In this document: one piece after another, positions 11,890 to 24,305 of the stretch | Position numbering within the stretch: the stretch's first letter is position 1 | How the letters are laid out: each line of letters begins with the position of its first letter | Assembly: GCA_001599755.1 (NCBI GenBank) | Contig: BCHX01000008.1 | Location: forward strand, 2,790,001-2,854,000 | DNA length: 64,000 bases | Direction: 5' to 3' | Source: Gliomastix tumulicola | Lineage: Eukaryota > Ascomycota > Sordariomycetes > Hypocreales > Bionectriaceae | Translations under genes and position numbers: made by a program | The notes under the pieces: model-generated | What the model saw: the letters and a program-made list of their open reading frames with translations, nothing else | Database searches by the model: none | Told to the model about the DNA's origin: nothing

Positions 11890-14608
11890 ATGGTCTCCCT
11901 AGACGACCAGTCGTTCGACAACCTCTTCGCCTCTGACTTCAGCCGGTATCCTGACGCCCCTCACTCGGCCTCGAGCTACGACACCAGCAACACTTCGCCC
12001 ATGGACATGGGCAGCAGCAGCATGTACGGGCTCACGCCGTCCTCGGCGGCGGGGTTCGAGCAGTCGCTGTACGCCGAGGCGTCCAACTACATCCTGCACC
12101 ACAGCCGCGCCTCGCCCGGCGTGTACCCCGACGAGGGCGAGCTGCGACACACGCTGACGTCCTCGAGCCTGTCGACCAACTCGGCGACTTCCTCGGCCGC
12201 GGCCTCCCCGCAGTCGAACCCCAGCCACCACATCAGCAGCAGCAGCAACGCCGGGCCTGAGTGGCATCACCACCAGGGCCTTCACCCCAGCATCGTGGGC
12301 AACGACTACGGTGCCAACCCCGAGTACGCTGGCTTCTCTGGCGGGGGCATGGACGAGTACTTTGAGTTTGCGCAGAGCAAGAGCTTTGTCGGTAAGTGGC
12401 TTTTTCCAGTCTTCTCATCTGATTTTTTCCCTTTTTCCTGGTGTTAGTTTTATTGCATCTGCCCCCCCTTCTTAGTCCCTGCAACACACTGCGCGCGTGT
12501 AAGATTTTCTCCCCCACACCACAAATGGCACATCAGTCAATGGAATTTGGGCGTTGCCCAATCAATCCAGTGCAGGTACGGGGTACATCCGCTCCGCACT
12601 GCGGTGCCACTGCGGATGTGGTACCTGTGACCACTGTCGCACAGTCGGGCCAGCGCTCGAGTCTTGTGTCCCAGGCGAGTGCCTCGGATGCTGCAATGTC
12701 GCACTGTCGCACCGCGCTCAGGAGCTGCCAGAACCAATCCGCGCGAATGACGCATTCCTGCCGGATCTGCCCCGAACTGCAGCAGCCACTAGCAGCCACT
12801 GCAGCCTATTTTGGTGTCACATCTGGCGGTGTGGTGGCTTACCCGAGAGACAATTGCGGCGCTGCAGCCCCGAACAGGGGCTCAGCCACACTGCAATCTG
12901 CACGCTGCATGCACAGAGCTTCGGCAACTCCCTGACAGTGGCCCTACAGTGGCCCTGCAGTGGCCCAGCTTGACGCTTGACGTAGCGTAGCCACACTTTT
13001 TTTTTCGGCTTCGCGATGGCTCGTTTTTGTTTTTATTGCTGGGTCTCTCGCTCCCTCGAGTCAACATCGAACTCATTTTCCACATTCCCCAGCCCCTTCT
13101 TCTGCTTCTCTCTTTTACCTTCTGCCATGACCGCCACGATGCAGCACCCAAACCAGCACCAGGACCAGGATTGGGCCTTCCTGTTCGACGCTGAGACTTG
13201 GAGCAACACTGACTCGATCGAAACCATTGCAGATCCGTCCTTAATTCAGCCCGATATCAACAGGGGCCTTGTTCCCGCCTTCGACCCCTCGTTCCCACCT
13301 CTGCCGCACCACCACCACGCCTTTCCCACCTCTCCTTCAGCCGCGAGCTCGCCACAGCTCAACATGGCTCGCACCGGCAGCACCTCGCCCTTCCTCAATG
13401 GCACATTCCAAACCACGCCGACCTTCCCCAACAGCCCCTTCACCGCTCCCGCCGAGCCCAGCACCCGTCGCCCCAGCACCAGCAGCTTCGTCTCGCCCAC
13501 CTCGGGCGAGAGCGGCAGCGGCGACGAGATCAAGGAGAAGCAGCGCTGCACCTACCCGGACTGCGGCAAGGCCTACAAGGACCTCAAGGCGCACATGCTC
13601 ACCCACCAGAACGAGCGCCCTGAGAAGTGCCCCATCCAGACCTGCGAGTACCACACCAAGGGCTTCGCCAGGAAGTATGACAAGAACCGTCATACCCTCA
13701 CCCACTACAAGGGTACCATGGTCTGTGGGTTCTGCCCCGGCAGCGGCTCCGCTGCCGAGAAGTCCTTCAACCGCGCCGATGTCTTCAAGCGGCATCTGAC
13801 GGCAGTCCACGCCGTTGAGCAGACGCCTCCCAACAGCCGCAAGAAGGTTCCTGGCGGCATGAGCAACGGCACGCACATCTCTGGCTACGCGCCCGATGCC
13901 ACTGGCAAGTGCAGCACCTGCTCGCAGACCTTCACCAATGCTCAGGACTTCTACGAGCATCTGGATGACTGCGTCCTGCGCATCGTCCAGCAGGAGGACC
14001 CTGCCGAGGCCATCAACGCCCAGTGCCTGAACGAGATGGACCAGGACAAGGATGTCCAGGAGACCCTCGAGAGGAACCTCGTCGCCTCCCCTTCCTCCAA
14101 TAATGCTGATGACGAGGACGAGGATGCCGACGAGGACATGGCTGACGATGTTGCCGATGACGGCTCCAGCCACAGCGGCTCGTCCCACCCCAAGCGCAAG
14201 GGCAACCTCGCCAACGGCGTCCAGAAGTCTCGCGGCATGACGCACTCCAGGGGCGGAGTCACCCTTACCGTGACCAAGAAGGGTCGCAAGAACCGCGACA
14301 GGCGGTATCCTCCCTCGTGGGGCTACGACCCCTCCAAGATGACCCTGAAGCATCGCGTCATGGCCGTCTTTGATGGTCCGCGTCGTCTTGCCAAGGATGA
14401 CATGGCCCTGTCGACCGCCCACGAGGTCAGGCTTCCGCTCTCCGACGGCAAGTCGTACACCACGGACCTGGACATCCAGACCGTCAGGCGTGCCCAGGGC
14501 TTCCTCAGCGCCACCGAGGAGGAGAAGGGCCCCTGGATCTCGGATGACCCTAGCGAGACCCAGTTCCGCGAGATGCAGAATTCGCAGCCTCTGATGGCGG
14601 CCCAGTAA
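11890..14608 (+). CDS. C2H2 zinc-finger transcription factor (long form)
   Basis: Probable nuclear DNA-binding regulator. My model joins 11890-12391 to 13233-14608 (625 aa). The donor gtaagt follows the first base of a codon. The first acceptor in the right phase is ttgcag at 13232, giving SKSFV-D-PSLIQPD. The N-terminus is Ser/Asp-rich with low-complexity SSS and SNS runs. Zinc fingers span about residues 273-360: CTYPDC ending HMLTH, a second ending HTLTH, and a third with a Ser/Ala insert ending HLTAVH. A fourth degenerate C2HC finger is near 394-415. An acidic DED-rich stretch and a basic KRKG region follow. The 841-nt intron is very long for this genome and contains another plausible start (13127). 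The start at 11890 sits in cccgccATGg. The zinc-finger part is secure; the splice is not. I cannot name an orthologue. Confidence 0.7.
12392..13232 (+). promoter_or_regulatory. long intron with internal promoter and alternative first exon
   Basis: About 430 bp rich in cactgc/ctgcag elements is followed by a CT-rich tract (about 13030-13126) ending at ATG 13127. From there the frame is open into the zinc-finger exon (13127-14608, 493 aa) and starts MTATMQHPNQ. This looks like a core promoter followed by a real start rather than intron. The upstream ATG at 13016 is also in frame and would add 37 residues. I infer two transcripts sharing the DNA-binding region. Confidence 0.5.
12935..12967. repeat. 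11-bp tandem repeat, 3 copies
   Basis: Two exact copies of acagtggccct are followed by one variant (gcagtggccca) just before the internal promoter of the C2H2 gene. They could be repeated protein-binding sites or simple duplication. Confidence 0.7.
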
Positions 14609-16224
14609 GGAGCAGGGCCGTCTTCAGCTTATTGCGACAATAAGCTACACTGATTTTGATACACCCCCCGTTGCACGACATCCTCAGCACACGATGGAGG
14701 AAGCTGATGCCCATTCGCGTGACGACGCCCCTCATTGACGGGGCGGCGTCCTATTCACGATTTTACTCTCGACAAAAAAGCAAGCAAGCGTGTGGCGCAT
14801 GATACTTGGACTAGGATATATACAACGGCAGGCACTGGTTGACCCGGGAAGAACGAGATCTGATACCCCTGAGCGCGTCGGCTCAGCAGTTCTTCTCCCT
14901 CTCTCTGTCTCCCCCCCTCTACGAAACACAACACTTCAACCCCGTCTGGATACGGCAAAAAGGCTCCTTGGAATTTTAGGATAGCTCAAGCGCGGTTTTG
15001 GCTTGCAGCTAATGGATATGATACCCCCTCTCTCGCACTCTCGTGTGACTCCCTGTCATGGGCCACACTGACTGGATTTGTTCTTCTCTCTCTCTCTCCT
15101 CTCGACGAAACGCAACACAACTTTTAATAATGATGAACGATGACGGAAAATGGGTCTGCGGACGGGATATGGCTGGGATAGCCGATTTTTGGAAACATTT
15201 CTCTTCTTCAGCAATACCTTTTTTTTTTTTTTGGTTTTTTTTACTTTCACCCAGGACTGGGGCGGGATAATTGATCGTTGTTGTTCGACGTTTCTTGATG
15301 GATTTTTCTTCTTATTTTCTGGCATGGAGGGACAGGACATGGCTTGACAGTCATAATGTATACAATAAACCAGCTCAGTTGGTTTTTCGTTTTAATTATT
15401 CTGAAAACGCGGATCAAGACACTGCATCCAATGTTACATTTCACCTCGCCGCCCTCATTTCCTGCGTGCATGCGTCTAGTAGTACTAAGTACTACTAAAA
15501 GTACCAACTACTAGTATAATACGACCTGACTTAGACCGGCATGCCGTCTTGTATTATGATCTGTCGCCTCACGTATACCCCTCCCAGCTGAAAAGACCCG
15601 GCCACTCGGGACTTATCCGCATATATATCCATCCATCCTGCCTTGTTTTGACAAATTGCCTTGATTTTCCTTGCATCTTGACTATTTTGGATTTTGCGCC
15701 CGCACGTATGTATGTCAAGCCCGGNCCCCNCCCCCTTCTCATCCGATTTGACGAGATCGATTTCCCGCCGTGCCTTGTTTTATGCCGCCCTCCCCCCCCC
15801 TCCCCCTTGAATTTCCCTGTTTTTGTTGCATATTTTTTTTTCTTTTAACCCCCTTTGCCTAGTTTGGTTGAAATGCATGAAATCTTGATTTTTTTGGTTG
15901 TACCACGTGTGATTTCTCACGCCCCCCCCCCCCCTTCCCCCTGTTNTTTTTTTCTCCCCTCGGGATTTGCGGTGATGTGAGTGAGATGAGATTTATGAGG
16001 GCGTGTAGGGCTGGAATATTGGTGGGTTTTTGGTTGGTTGGAGAGGGTAGGTCGTGAGTTTTATTCTGTCAGTGGGTTGACTGACGATGAGTAAGTAGTA
16101 CGGGAACCATGCAGTCAATCATTTTCTGAGGAACACGACGGGAGATGATAGTGAGTGAGTGGTATGAAGAATAGAGTCGTGAAATTAAGAAAAACATGCT
16201 ACTTGAGAATATATCGATATAGTA
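14609..16224. other. intergenic, 3' flanks of two converging genes
   Basis: No gene seen. The space between the C2H2 gene and VPS3 is T-rich, with long T runs and ambiguous bases inside C runs (near 15725 and 15946). It contains the palindrome listed at 15477 and a loosely repeated segment: a tgatacccc element followed by a CT tract and cgaaac-caacac appears near 14860-14935 and again near 15020-15120. Confidence 0.6.
15477..15497. repeat. 21-bp perfect palindrome of GTACTA type
   Basis: Arms of 10 bp (tagtagtact / agtactacta) surround a single A. A near-identical design occurs at 61919-61939. It could fold as a hairpin or cruciform in the 3' flank of the C2H2 gene. Confidence 0.85.
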
Positions 16225-19200
16225 CTACGTAGGCGCCTCAATACTCGATCCCTTTTCGTCGATGGCCGTGACAAGATCGTGGCTGACACGCAGGTTCTCG
16301 GCGCCGCTGAGCGCCTTCTTGACGACGCTCTCGTTCTTCTCGCGCACGAGACGACGCAGCGCGCCGACGAGGAACCCCGCGACGACGTCGACGCTCCACG
16401 AGTCCGGGATGAGCGCCAGCACGTCGTCGACCTCGAACCAGCCGCCGAAGCGCTCGAGCAGGGCGCCCGTCTGCTCGACGCGGTCGCTGGCGTCGCCGAG
16501 GGCGAGCAGCTCGCGGAGGACGACGGCGAAGAGGGCGCGCTGGGTGTCGACGGAGGGGAGCGGGGAGGACGAGGAGGCAGAAGAAGGGTCGGCGGCCGCG
16601 TACGTGGTGTAGGAGGCGATGCTGGTGCCGCCGCGGAGGCAGTAGGAGACGGCGGAGTCGTAGTCGCCGAGCTGGTGGACGAGGAGGCGGAGGGCGACGT
16701 CGTGGGCCTTGTCGCGGCCGGAGAGGATGATGGCCTCGGGGACGAGGAGTTCCTCGGGGAGCTGGGCGAGGCGGGCCTTGATTACGGCGGCGTCGTAGTC
16801 GTGTGCGCCGCCAATGAGCTGGAGGAGACGGAGGCGGCTGTGCCAGACGTCGTCGTCGCGGGGCGCGTTGTCCGTGAGGAAGTGTAGATAGGTCGGCTTG
16901 GGGGCGCGGAGGGCGCGGTACGTGTCGTACGTGGCCATGACGACCTCGCGGCTGGCCTCGGACGACTTCAGCTCGTCGACGACGACGTCGAGGTAGTACA
17001 TGATGAGGTCGTTGACGTAGCCCGTGTACCCCTTGTTGAAGACGAGGTGCTCGAGGTAGAACTTGACGGCGCCGGGGGCTTCGGCCTTGAGGATGGCGAC
17101 GACCTGCGTGGGCTCAAACTTGGGCGCACGACCTCTGTCCTCGGCGAAGACCTGCACGCCCAGCTTCGGGTTGCGGCTCGCGAGCCACACGCCGTACTCC
17201 TGCACGAGCGGCTGGCTGCGTATCTTGGTGAGGTAGTCTCGGACGCTCTGCTCGCCGTCTACGAGCCCGCTGCCGTCATCGCGCTCGCCCTCGATGATGC
17301 GTCGCCACGTGCTCAGCACCTCGCTCGCCATCTTGCGGCTCTGGTACAGACGGCTGAGGATGTACAGTCTGTGGTAGCGCTCGAGGAGGTCCACGGCGCG
17401 CTCGAAGCAGTCGACGCCCTTGTCCACGAGCGCGTTGAGCTCCTTCCTCACAACGCCGCCCTTGTTGGCGTTGCCCTTGGACATGGACTCCTTGTCCAGT
17501 TCAAGCAGGACGAGGAGGAGAGCGGCATCGACGGTGCGGAAGACCTCATCCTCATCCGAGATACTCGGCATCCCCTTCATCCCACGCCATGACGACAAGA
17601 ACCGCCTTAGGAAGTGCAAGATCCGTGGATTTACACGGCTGATGGACTCGTTGTTCGAGGCACCAAAGTGCGTGCTCCGGACAAACGCCTGTGCGACGCG
17701 CCTGACGCCGCCGTAGATCCAGATTCCGCGGCGGCCCTCGACGATCTCGTTGCGGACGCCGGGGATGAGCGAGAGGATGACGCGTGGGTCGAGGGTGCTT
17801 TCTACGAGCACCTCTTCCACAGCATTCATCTCCGTGTCCGAGATGTCCTGGGTTGGAGGTGCCTTGAGCAGGCTGATGAGGAGCAGAAGGCCGATCTTCT
17901 GACGCAGGTAGCCTAGGGTGAGGAATTCGAGCTCAGACTGGGCCTCACGACGACGGATCTGTGCGAGGACAGACACGACCATTCGTCTGTCGATGTGCTG
18001 CAGGTCTGGGGAGGCAGCGTCTAGCGAAGAGTCGAAGCGGATGATGAGGGGGTTGCGAATCGCCCACCAAATGCGTGCACCTGACCAAACAGCTAGTCTA
18101 GTCTGTGTCTTTGCCAGTCGGCGAGCGAACTCCTCGGCCTCCGAGTTACGTGTCGCCTCCCAGTTGTCTGGCAGTGACTCGTCATCCTGGGAATCAGGAT
18201 CCCGTTCGAATAGTTCCTTCTCCTTGGATAGTCGCTCTATCGACAAGTTGGTCCGCGAGTCTGAGCTTTTGATGGACGGTGCTGCCGACGGGTCGGGGCT
18301 CAGGGTGAAGGGCGAGAATCGTCTCTGCGACAGCTTGTCGACAATCTCCTCGAACTCCGTCTCCAGGCTGCCTGTGAGCGAACGAACACCGTAAGCGACG
18401 GCTCTGTCAACGCCGTCGGCCTCGAGCCAGTGCCTCTCGGGCTCACCGTCTTCCCCTGGATCTAGCGGGAGAATCTCAAGGCCGTAATAGAGATCCTGCG
18501 ACGTGTCATTGGCCTCAACCCCTGGCTCTCTCGCTACAGACGCCAGCACGTAGCCTTCCTCCTCTCCTTGTAACCCCGACCGTGATGCTTGCGGGTCAGC
18601 CTGTCCGCCGTCTACCACGACCTCTTTTGGATATCGGCCAAAGCTGATGGGCGCACGAGTGGGATCACCGTCCAGATTCACAAACATGCCGATACAGGGT
18701 TCGACGGGGCTTGTCCCTCTGATGACGAGGAATTCCTCAGGCGTCGGAGAGGCGATGTGTGGCTTCAGGAATACCTGCCTCTGCTCCTCGCGCGAGGGGC
18801 CAGTCTGACTCGGGGTTGAGGTCCTGGCTGGCGTACTCGGCAGCGGCTTGTCTTCTGGAGGGGCCGCGATCGAACCTGCTCCAGGCTGAGGGCTGACGGA
18901 CTGGCCTCGTGGAGAGGGACCATGACTGTGTGCTTCACCACCAGCGCCCCCCGAATGCCGCAGGTTGTTGAGCACGGCGCCACCGAGACTTGTACTCCTA
19001 CTATGGCTCTGTGCAACACCAACACCTGCCGGGCGAGACTGTGCTGACGACGAGCTGCGGGTGACGTTTCCGCCGTTGTCCGGGGAGAGACTCTGCGCCT
19101 GACCAATCTCTCCCGGCGGCGGAGACTCATCCATCGACGAGATGCTCATCAGGGGAATCCGGAGCTGACGCTCGACGTCCAGGAGCGAATACGACTTCGA

Positions 19201-19876
19201 ATCAGCCACACAGGCAATGGAGTCCCGACGAACGGCCTGGTTGATCCCCGCCAGCTCGATCCTACTGATGATCTGAACCTGGTCATTGCTGATCTGCAGC
19301 GCCTGGATGCGTCGGTTCGAGGACGCAAGCACCGTAACCGCCGAGCCACCATCCTCGTTGAGGTCGACGCCGCCTATCCAGTTGCAGCCCCTAACCTGCC
19401 TGGAATCGAACTCGGGGCTGAGCTCGGGGAGGGAGTAGAACGTGACGGTCCAGTTGCAGCGGACGCATGCTTTGCTCGCGCGCGGGAGGAGGAGGATCTG
19501 CTGGACGCCGGGGAGGGTGCCCGAGACCTCGGTGTAGGTCGGGGACAGGCGCGAGGCGAGGATGTATTGGGGGCGGCTGGAGCGGTCGCTGGGGTCGGGC
19601 GGGATCTGGACGAAGTGGAGGAGCTCTGAGGCACTTGTTCCGACGTAGAGGTTGTGTTCTGTAAAAGAGGGAACCGGTTAAGAACTACTAGGTGGTGGAA
19701 GCTGCGTGGGAGGAGGCTGGGTACGAACCGTAGTACTCGACGCAGTTTATCTTGACGTCGGACTGGGAACCGTCCGCGGAGAGCGGGACGTCCTCGAGGA
19801 GCGACCGCAAGACAAAAGGTCCATCCTCGCGACTGGTCGTGGAAGGATGCCCTTGGTCTGGGGGGTGGGATGTCAT
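16225..19876 (-). CDS. VPS3: Vps3-like CORVET subunit (TGFBRAP1 family)
   Basis: Vps3 is the CORVET-specific tether subunit that binds Rab5-type GTPases on early endosomes. Exons 19876-19729 and 19658-16225 give 1193 aa. Donor gttcgt and acceptor tttacag restore a Glu codon and read VEYYEHNLYVG, a typical first strand of a CNH domain. The CNH-like part is followed by a Ser/Pro-rich insert, then by helical C-terminal sequence of the Vps39/TGF-beta-receptor-associated type, including LVQEYGVWL, AVKFYLEHL and LPEELLVPEA. The start is the ATG at 19876; frames opening further upstream lack an ATG. A Vps39-type HOPS subunit is the alternative, but the LASRNPKLGVQVFAED stretch and overall form favour Vps3. 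It is divergent to COY1. Confidence 0.85.
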
Positions 19877-20472
19877 GACGACGATAGCTTCATCTGGGCG
19901 AGCTCGATCATGGTGGTTGGAGACGGGATACAAAAGGGTCCTGTCCGAGTGGCGGGACAGGTCGCAGCTTCGAGATAGAAGGGAGAGGTGAGCCAGTCGA
20001 TGCGAATTGGCTTGCAGCTGATGTGCCCTCTTTGATTTGGAGCCGAGCGAAGTAATGGAGCTGATGAAGCTGCTGTTGATTGTTGCTGAAGGGGACGGCT
20101 TACAGCGGGCGGCGCAGTACTGAGCAGGCTGTGTTACTGGGTCATCCCCACAAAGACGCCCGACAGGGACAGGAGATAGCCAGATACACCAGCGCCGCTA
20201 GATACATAGTACATCTTGAAGTATCCCACTAACCCAATCTTCAAGCTACGGTGGTATTAATCCGTAACCAGGGAGCTTCACATGTAGGCCCTGTGCACAT
20301 TCACACAACCGACAACCTCCTGCTGGCATCATCAAACGTTGCCGACTCGCATTGCCCATGCGCCCGCCCAATCCGAACCGCAGCCACGCCAACGACTGAT
20401 CAATCGACCCATACAACAGCAGCCTGAAGCACCGAGCCAAAGGGGACGAAAGCCCAGCCAAACCTGCCTACC
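19877..20472. promoter_or_regulatory. bidirectional promoter of VPS3 and COY1
   Basis: A gap of 596 bp separates the two divergent ATGs. CCAAT occurs near 20234 and 20368 on the + strand. No TATA box is evident. Both products act in endosome/Golgi traffic, so joint control is possible but not shown. Confidence 0.45.
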
Positions 20473-22853
20473 ATGGCCGACGCCGCTGTCGAAGAGGCCC
20501 TCAGGGCACACGAGCCTCCAGCGCCCGAGCCCGGCCCTACATTCGATGGCGAGAACAAGTTCCAGCACGCCATATCCGTCTGGAGGAGTAAGATCAAGCC
20601 GCCTAGGGACGAGAGACAGCCGTGGGGATGCGCCTGCTGACGAGAAGACGTGACAGATCTCGACATGACGAGCTTGACAACCAAGCTCGACACGACAGCC
20701 TCGGAGATCGTGGCCTACCAGCGAGACTCGACCGTCCAGCGCAAGGAACTAGCACAGAAGACGAAGGACTTTCGCAAAATGGACGACGCGACAAAGCTCA
20801 CCGAGATCAAGGGCCTCCTCAAATGTAACTACGAATACCCATCTCGCCCCCCTCCCAATGAAGAGACAGAAAGCTGAACAAACTGCCCACGATAATAGCC
20901 TACCAGGTCTTCATCGACGTCCTCACCAACCACTCCAAATCCGTCAACTCGTCCTTCCTGCAGACCTACAGCTCGCTCTCCGAGGTGCCCGATCCCTACC
21001 CGCTCCTCGAGGCCTCGGTCGACTCCATGCTGCTCTCCGAGGACACGCTGCCGAAGCTGCAGGGCGAGAACAAGCACCTGCAGGAAAGCCTGGCCAAGGT
21101 GACGTCGCAGCTGGAGGAGACCGAGTCTAAGCTGCAGGCGGAGCGGTCGACGCGCAAGGAGCTCGAGGACACGACGGACGGCAGGGTCCGGGAGATCGAG
21201 GAGTCGTGGCAGGCTGTGCTGGACGAGAAGAAGGACAACTGGGAGGCCAAGGAGAAGAGCCTGGAGGACAAGATCGAGAACCAGGAGAGGCTGCTGAGCG
21301 AGATGCGCGCCAGCTACGAGGTGAACCAGCGCCTGGGGAAGAGCGGCGGCAGCGGCGACGGGGATGCGCAGCGCAACCATGTGTCGAACGCTGAGGTCGA
21401 GATCCTTCATTCCGATCTCGAGCGGACGAGCGCAAGGCTGGCAGAGGTTGAGGCGCGGAATGAGCAGATGCGGCTCGAGCTCGCACAGACCAAGTCTTCT
21501 ACAACACAGCACACCGAGGTCAACCTGGAGGACGACCCAAGCTACATGCGCATGAGGTCTGAGAACTCGTCCCTGCTAAGGAAACTAGATGCGGCACGGG
21601 TGGAGAGGGAAGGGGTAAAGCGCGACTTCGAATCAAGACTACGGGCACTTGAGCGCGAGACAGCACTGCTGAAGGAGGAGAAGGAGACGCTCAAGACCAA
21701 AGTGCAGAACTGGGGCGACTACGACGAGATCAAGCAGGAGCTCGACGTCCTCAAGAGCATCGAGTTCTCGACGGGCGACGACGACGAGGTGGTCAGCCAG
21801 CAGCTGGACGACGGGCAAGTGCCCAAGGGCGGCAGCGACAGCGACACGCTGGAGAAGCTGCTTCTGGGCCGCAACAAGAAGCTGAGCGACGAGCTCACCA
21901 TCCTGCGGCTCTCGAGCCAGGGGCTCCAGACGCGCCTAGAGGAGCTCCAGGAGGAGCTGTCCCGGACCAACGCGGAGCTCGAGAAGTCCCAGAACCTGAA
22001 CCAGAAGCTGGAGAACGACCTCGAGAGCATGCAGGCCGAGGGGGCCAACGCCTTCCCCTCGGGCGCGTCGGTCGCGGGCACCTACGTCACGCGGGCGCCG
22101 CCCACGAGGAGGGGCGGACGGGTATCCCCCACGTCGTCCATCATCAGCGGCATCGATCCCAGGGGCGGGCCGGGCGAGCGCGAGCCCATGGGCGGCGGCT
22201 CGGGCATCCTACCCATGGTCACGGCGCAGCGCGACCGCTTCAAGCAGAAGAACGCCCAGCTCGAGCAGGAGCTCTCGGAGACGCACCGCTCCGTGTCCCA
22301 GCTCCGCCAGGAGGTCGCCGCGCTGCAGAAGGACAACCTGAACCTGTACGAGAAGACGCGCTACGTCTCGACGTACAACCGCGGCGGCGCGACGGCGACC
22401 TCGTCGTCGGCCTACGCATCCTCCAACCCGAACCCGTCGACCATCTCCATCGGCGGCGGCAGCAGCGGGACACCGGGCATGGAGATGGACCGCTACCGCA
22501 AGGCCTACGAGTCCAGCATCTCGCCCTTCGCGGCCTTCCGCGGCCGCGAGTCGGCGCGGGCGTACCGCCGCATGAGCTTCCCCGAGCGTGTCGTCTACAG
22601 TGCCACGCGCATCGTCCTAGCCTCCCGTACCAGCAGGAACCTCTTCGCCGCGTACTGCTTGGCCCTGCACGTGCTCGTCTTCTTCTCGCTCTACTGGCTC
22701 GGGTCATCCGACTTCGAGCAGCACGCCAGCCAGCTCGGCTCGACGGTCGGAGGAGCGGCGGCGGCGGCAGCGGCAGGAGCAGCCGGGGGCAGCTCACAAG
22801 ACCCCCCAGTGCAGCACGGGGAGTGGAAACAGGACGGCTTCGAAGGGCAGTGA
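20473..22853 (+). CDS. COY1: Golgi CASP/Coy1 coiled-coil protein
   Basis: CASP/Coy1 is a tail-anchored golgin that acts in intra-Golgi and retrograde vesicle tethering. Exons 20473-20587, 20657-20824 and 20899-22853 give 745 aa, with introns of 69 and 74 nt. The joins read WRNLDMTSL and GLLKSYQVFID, both matching the conserved N-terminal CASP pattern, which decides the acceptors (the nearby taccag at 20906 is out of phase). Residues about 150-530 are a long Glu/Lys/Gln-rich coiled coil. The C-terminus has the conserved RVVYSATRIVLASRTSRNLF and a single membrane segment (YCLALHVLVFFSLYWLG), then an Ala/Gly-rich tail. The ATG lies in ctaccATGg. Confidence 0.9.
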
Positions 22854-24305
22854 CGACACCACCTGCCTGTCCTATCTGTACTACATAATAGCATATACCT
22901 ACAAGCGAATGATGATTGATCGATTACGGGATCCGGATTGCCAACTTGGAAAGGGGGGGGGGGNGGGTGGTGTCACCGGGGGAGAAAGCTTCCTCCTCCC
23001 ACGCGCCGGCCGTTTAAGAGACCCTAGGCGGAGGAGCCGGCCGGCCAATAGGAGAGGGGAGCATGTATCTGTATTGATGCCTTGAGAGGGCGGTTGAGGG
23101 CGTGTCATGGCTTGGCTCTTGTGGGTTGGCGGTCGCTGCTAACCGCCCATTTGTAACACGTAGACTAGGACCGTTTTGGCGAGTGTATGAACATGTGAGG
23201 GAGGTAGTAAGGTAGATGGGTTTGCTTGGAGATAGATGTACAGCGATGTCTGGGTTCAATATGGAAAGTTCATGCAAAGGTCTCGGTTTAATTGCACGGA
23301 GGACTGTATCCTGGTGTCTGTACTTGGTGGGTGCGTATTCTGTGTGAGGACAGGCTGATCACCAGCTGATCACCAGCTAATCACGACTAAGGCGTCGTGT
23401 GCCGGCGGCAATCAACCGACAGCGCAGCAGCCAAGCACTGCGAGCCGCCAGCGCCCAGAGCCAAGCTGGAAACGCCTGATCCAGACCGTCGAGAAACAAG
23501 GAAGCGGATATTAAACACCTGCTTTCTGGTCTCTCATACGTCCAGCTGCCGGTGCAACCTCACCTTCAACGTTTCCTCACTGTTACCCTCCATGTCGTCC
23601 AACCAAATTGGGCTTAGCCCCTGATGCAACCTCCCCCTGGCTTCGGCGCCTAAGAACCGAGCCGTGCAGCCAATCAGACGTCAGCCCTGCACTCCCGGCG
23701 CCTAACGACAGCCAACGGTTGATCGCCGACGACGAGTCACCCCCATCACGACAGGCTTCCTGTGCGTCTCTCTCGCGTCTCCCACCCGTCTAGTGCCCTC
23801 TTGGCCTGCCTCCCCTGCTATCATGAACCAATCACAGCATGTCCGTCGGCTTGCCGCCCGCCGGGGGGGCTGCACGGCTGGTTGACCTGCATCTGTCGTG
23901 CTTATATCTGAGACGACGACCGGACCACGAGGACTGATCTTCTCTTTCCCTTCTTCCTCTTCCACCCACCATCCTCGTTCCGAACTCTCCAAGGCTCTTT
24001 TCCACTTGTGAAAGTTGCCTTTTTTTCCTTATTCCCTTTGTCTTCCCTTTGTCTTTCCTATCTCTCTCATCTCTCTGCTTTTTTCTTCCTCACGACTTTC
24101 CTCTTTCTGGTCTTCTGGGTTTGCTTCTTTTTTCTTCCTCCTATATCTCTTTTCATATTGGGTGCTGCTCCTCGCACTTGATACGACTTAAGATTCCCTG
24201 AAATAAACCAACGGGAAAGAAAGAAAAAAACCAACCTCACGGAAACGTCAAACCAATACGACAAGACATCGTGACAAGCAACACACACACACTCCATCCA
24301 TCACA
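22854..24305. other. intergenic with promoter of the DUF3455 gene
   Basis: No gene seen. An N lies in a G run at 22965. Three 11-bp units (ctgatcaccag twice, then a variant) lie at 23355-23387. From about 23930 to 24290 the + strand is strongly CT-rich, the mark of an active fungal promoter and leader, ending in catcacaATG. Confidence 0.55.

Noticed and set aside
13337..14422. 361-codon open frame antisense to the zinc-finger exon
   Set aside because: It mirrors the GC-rich third positions of the real gene and is full of Val/Ala/Gly/Leu runs without a domain.
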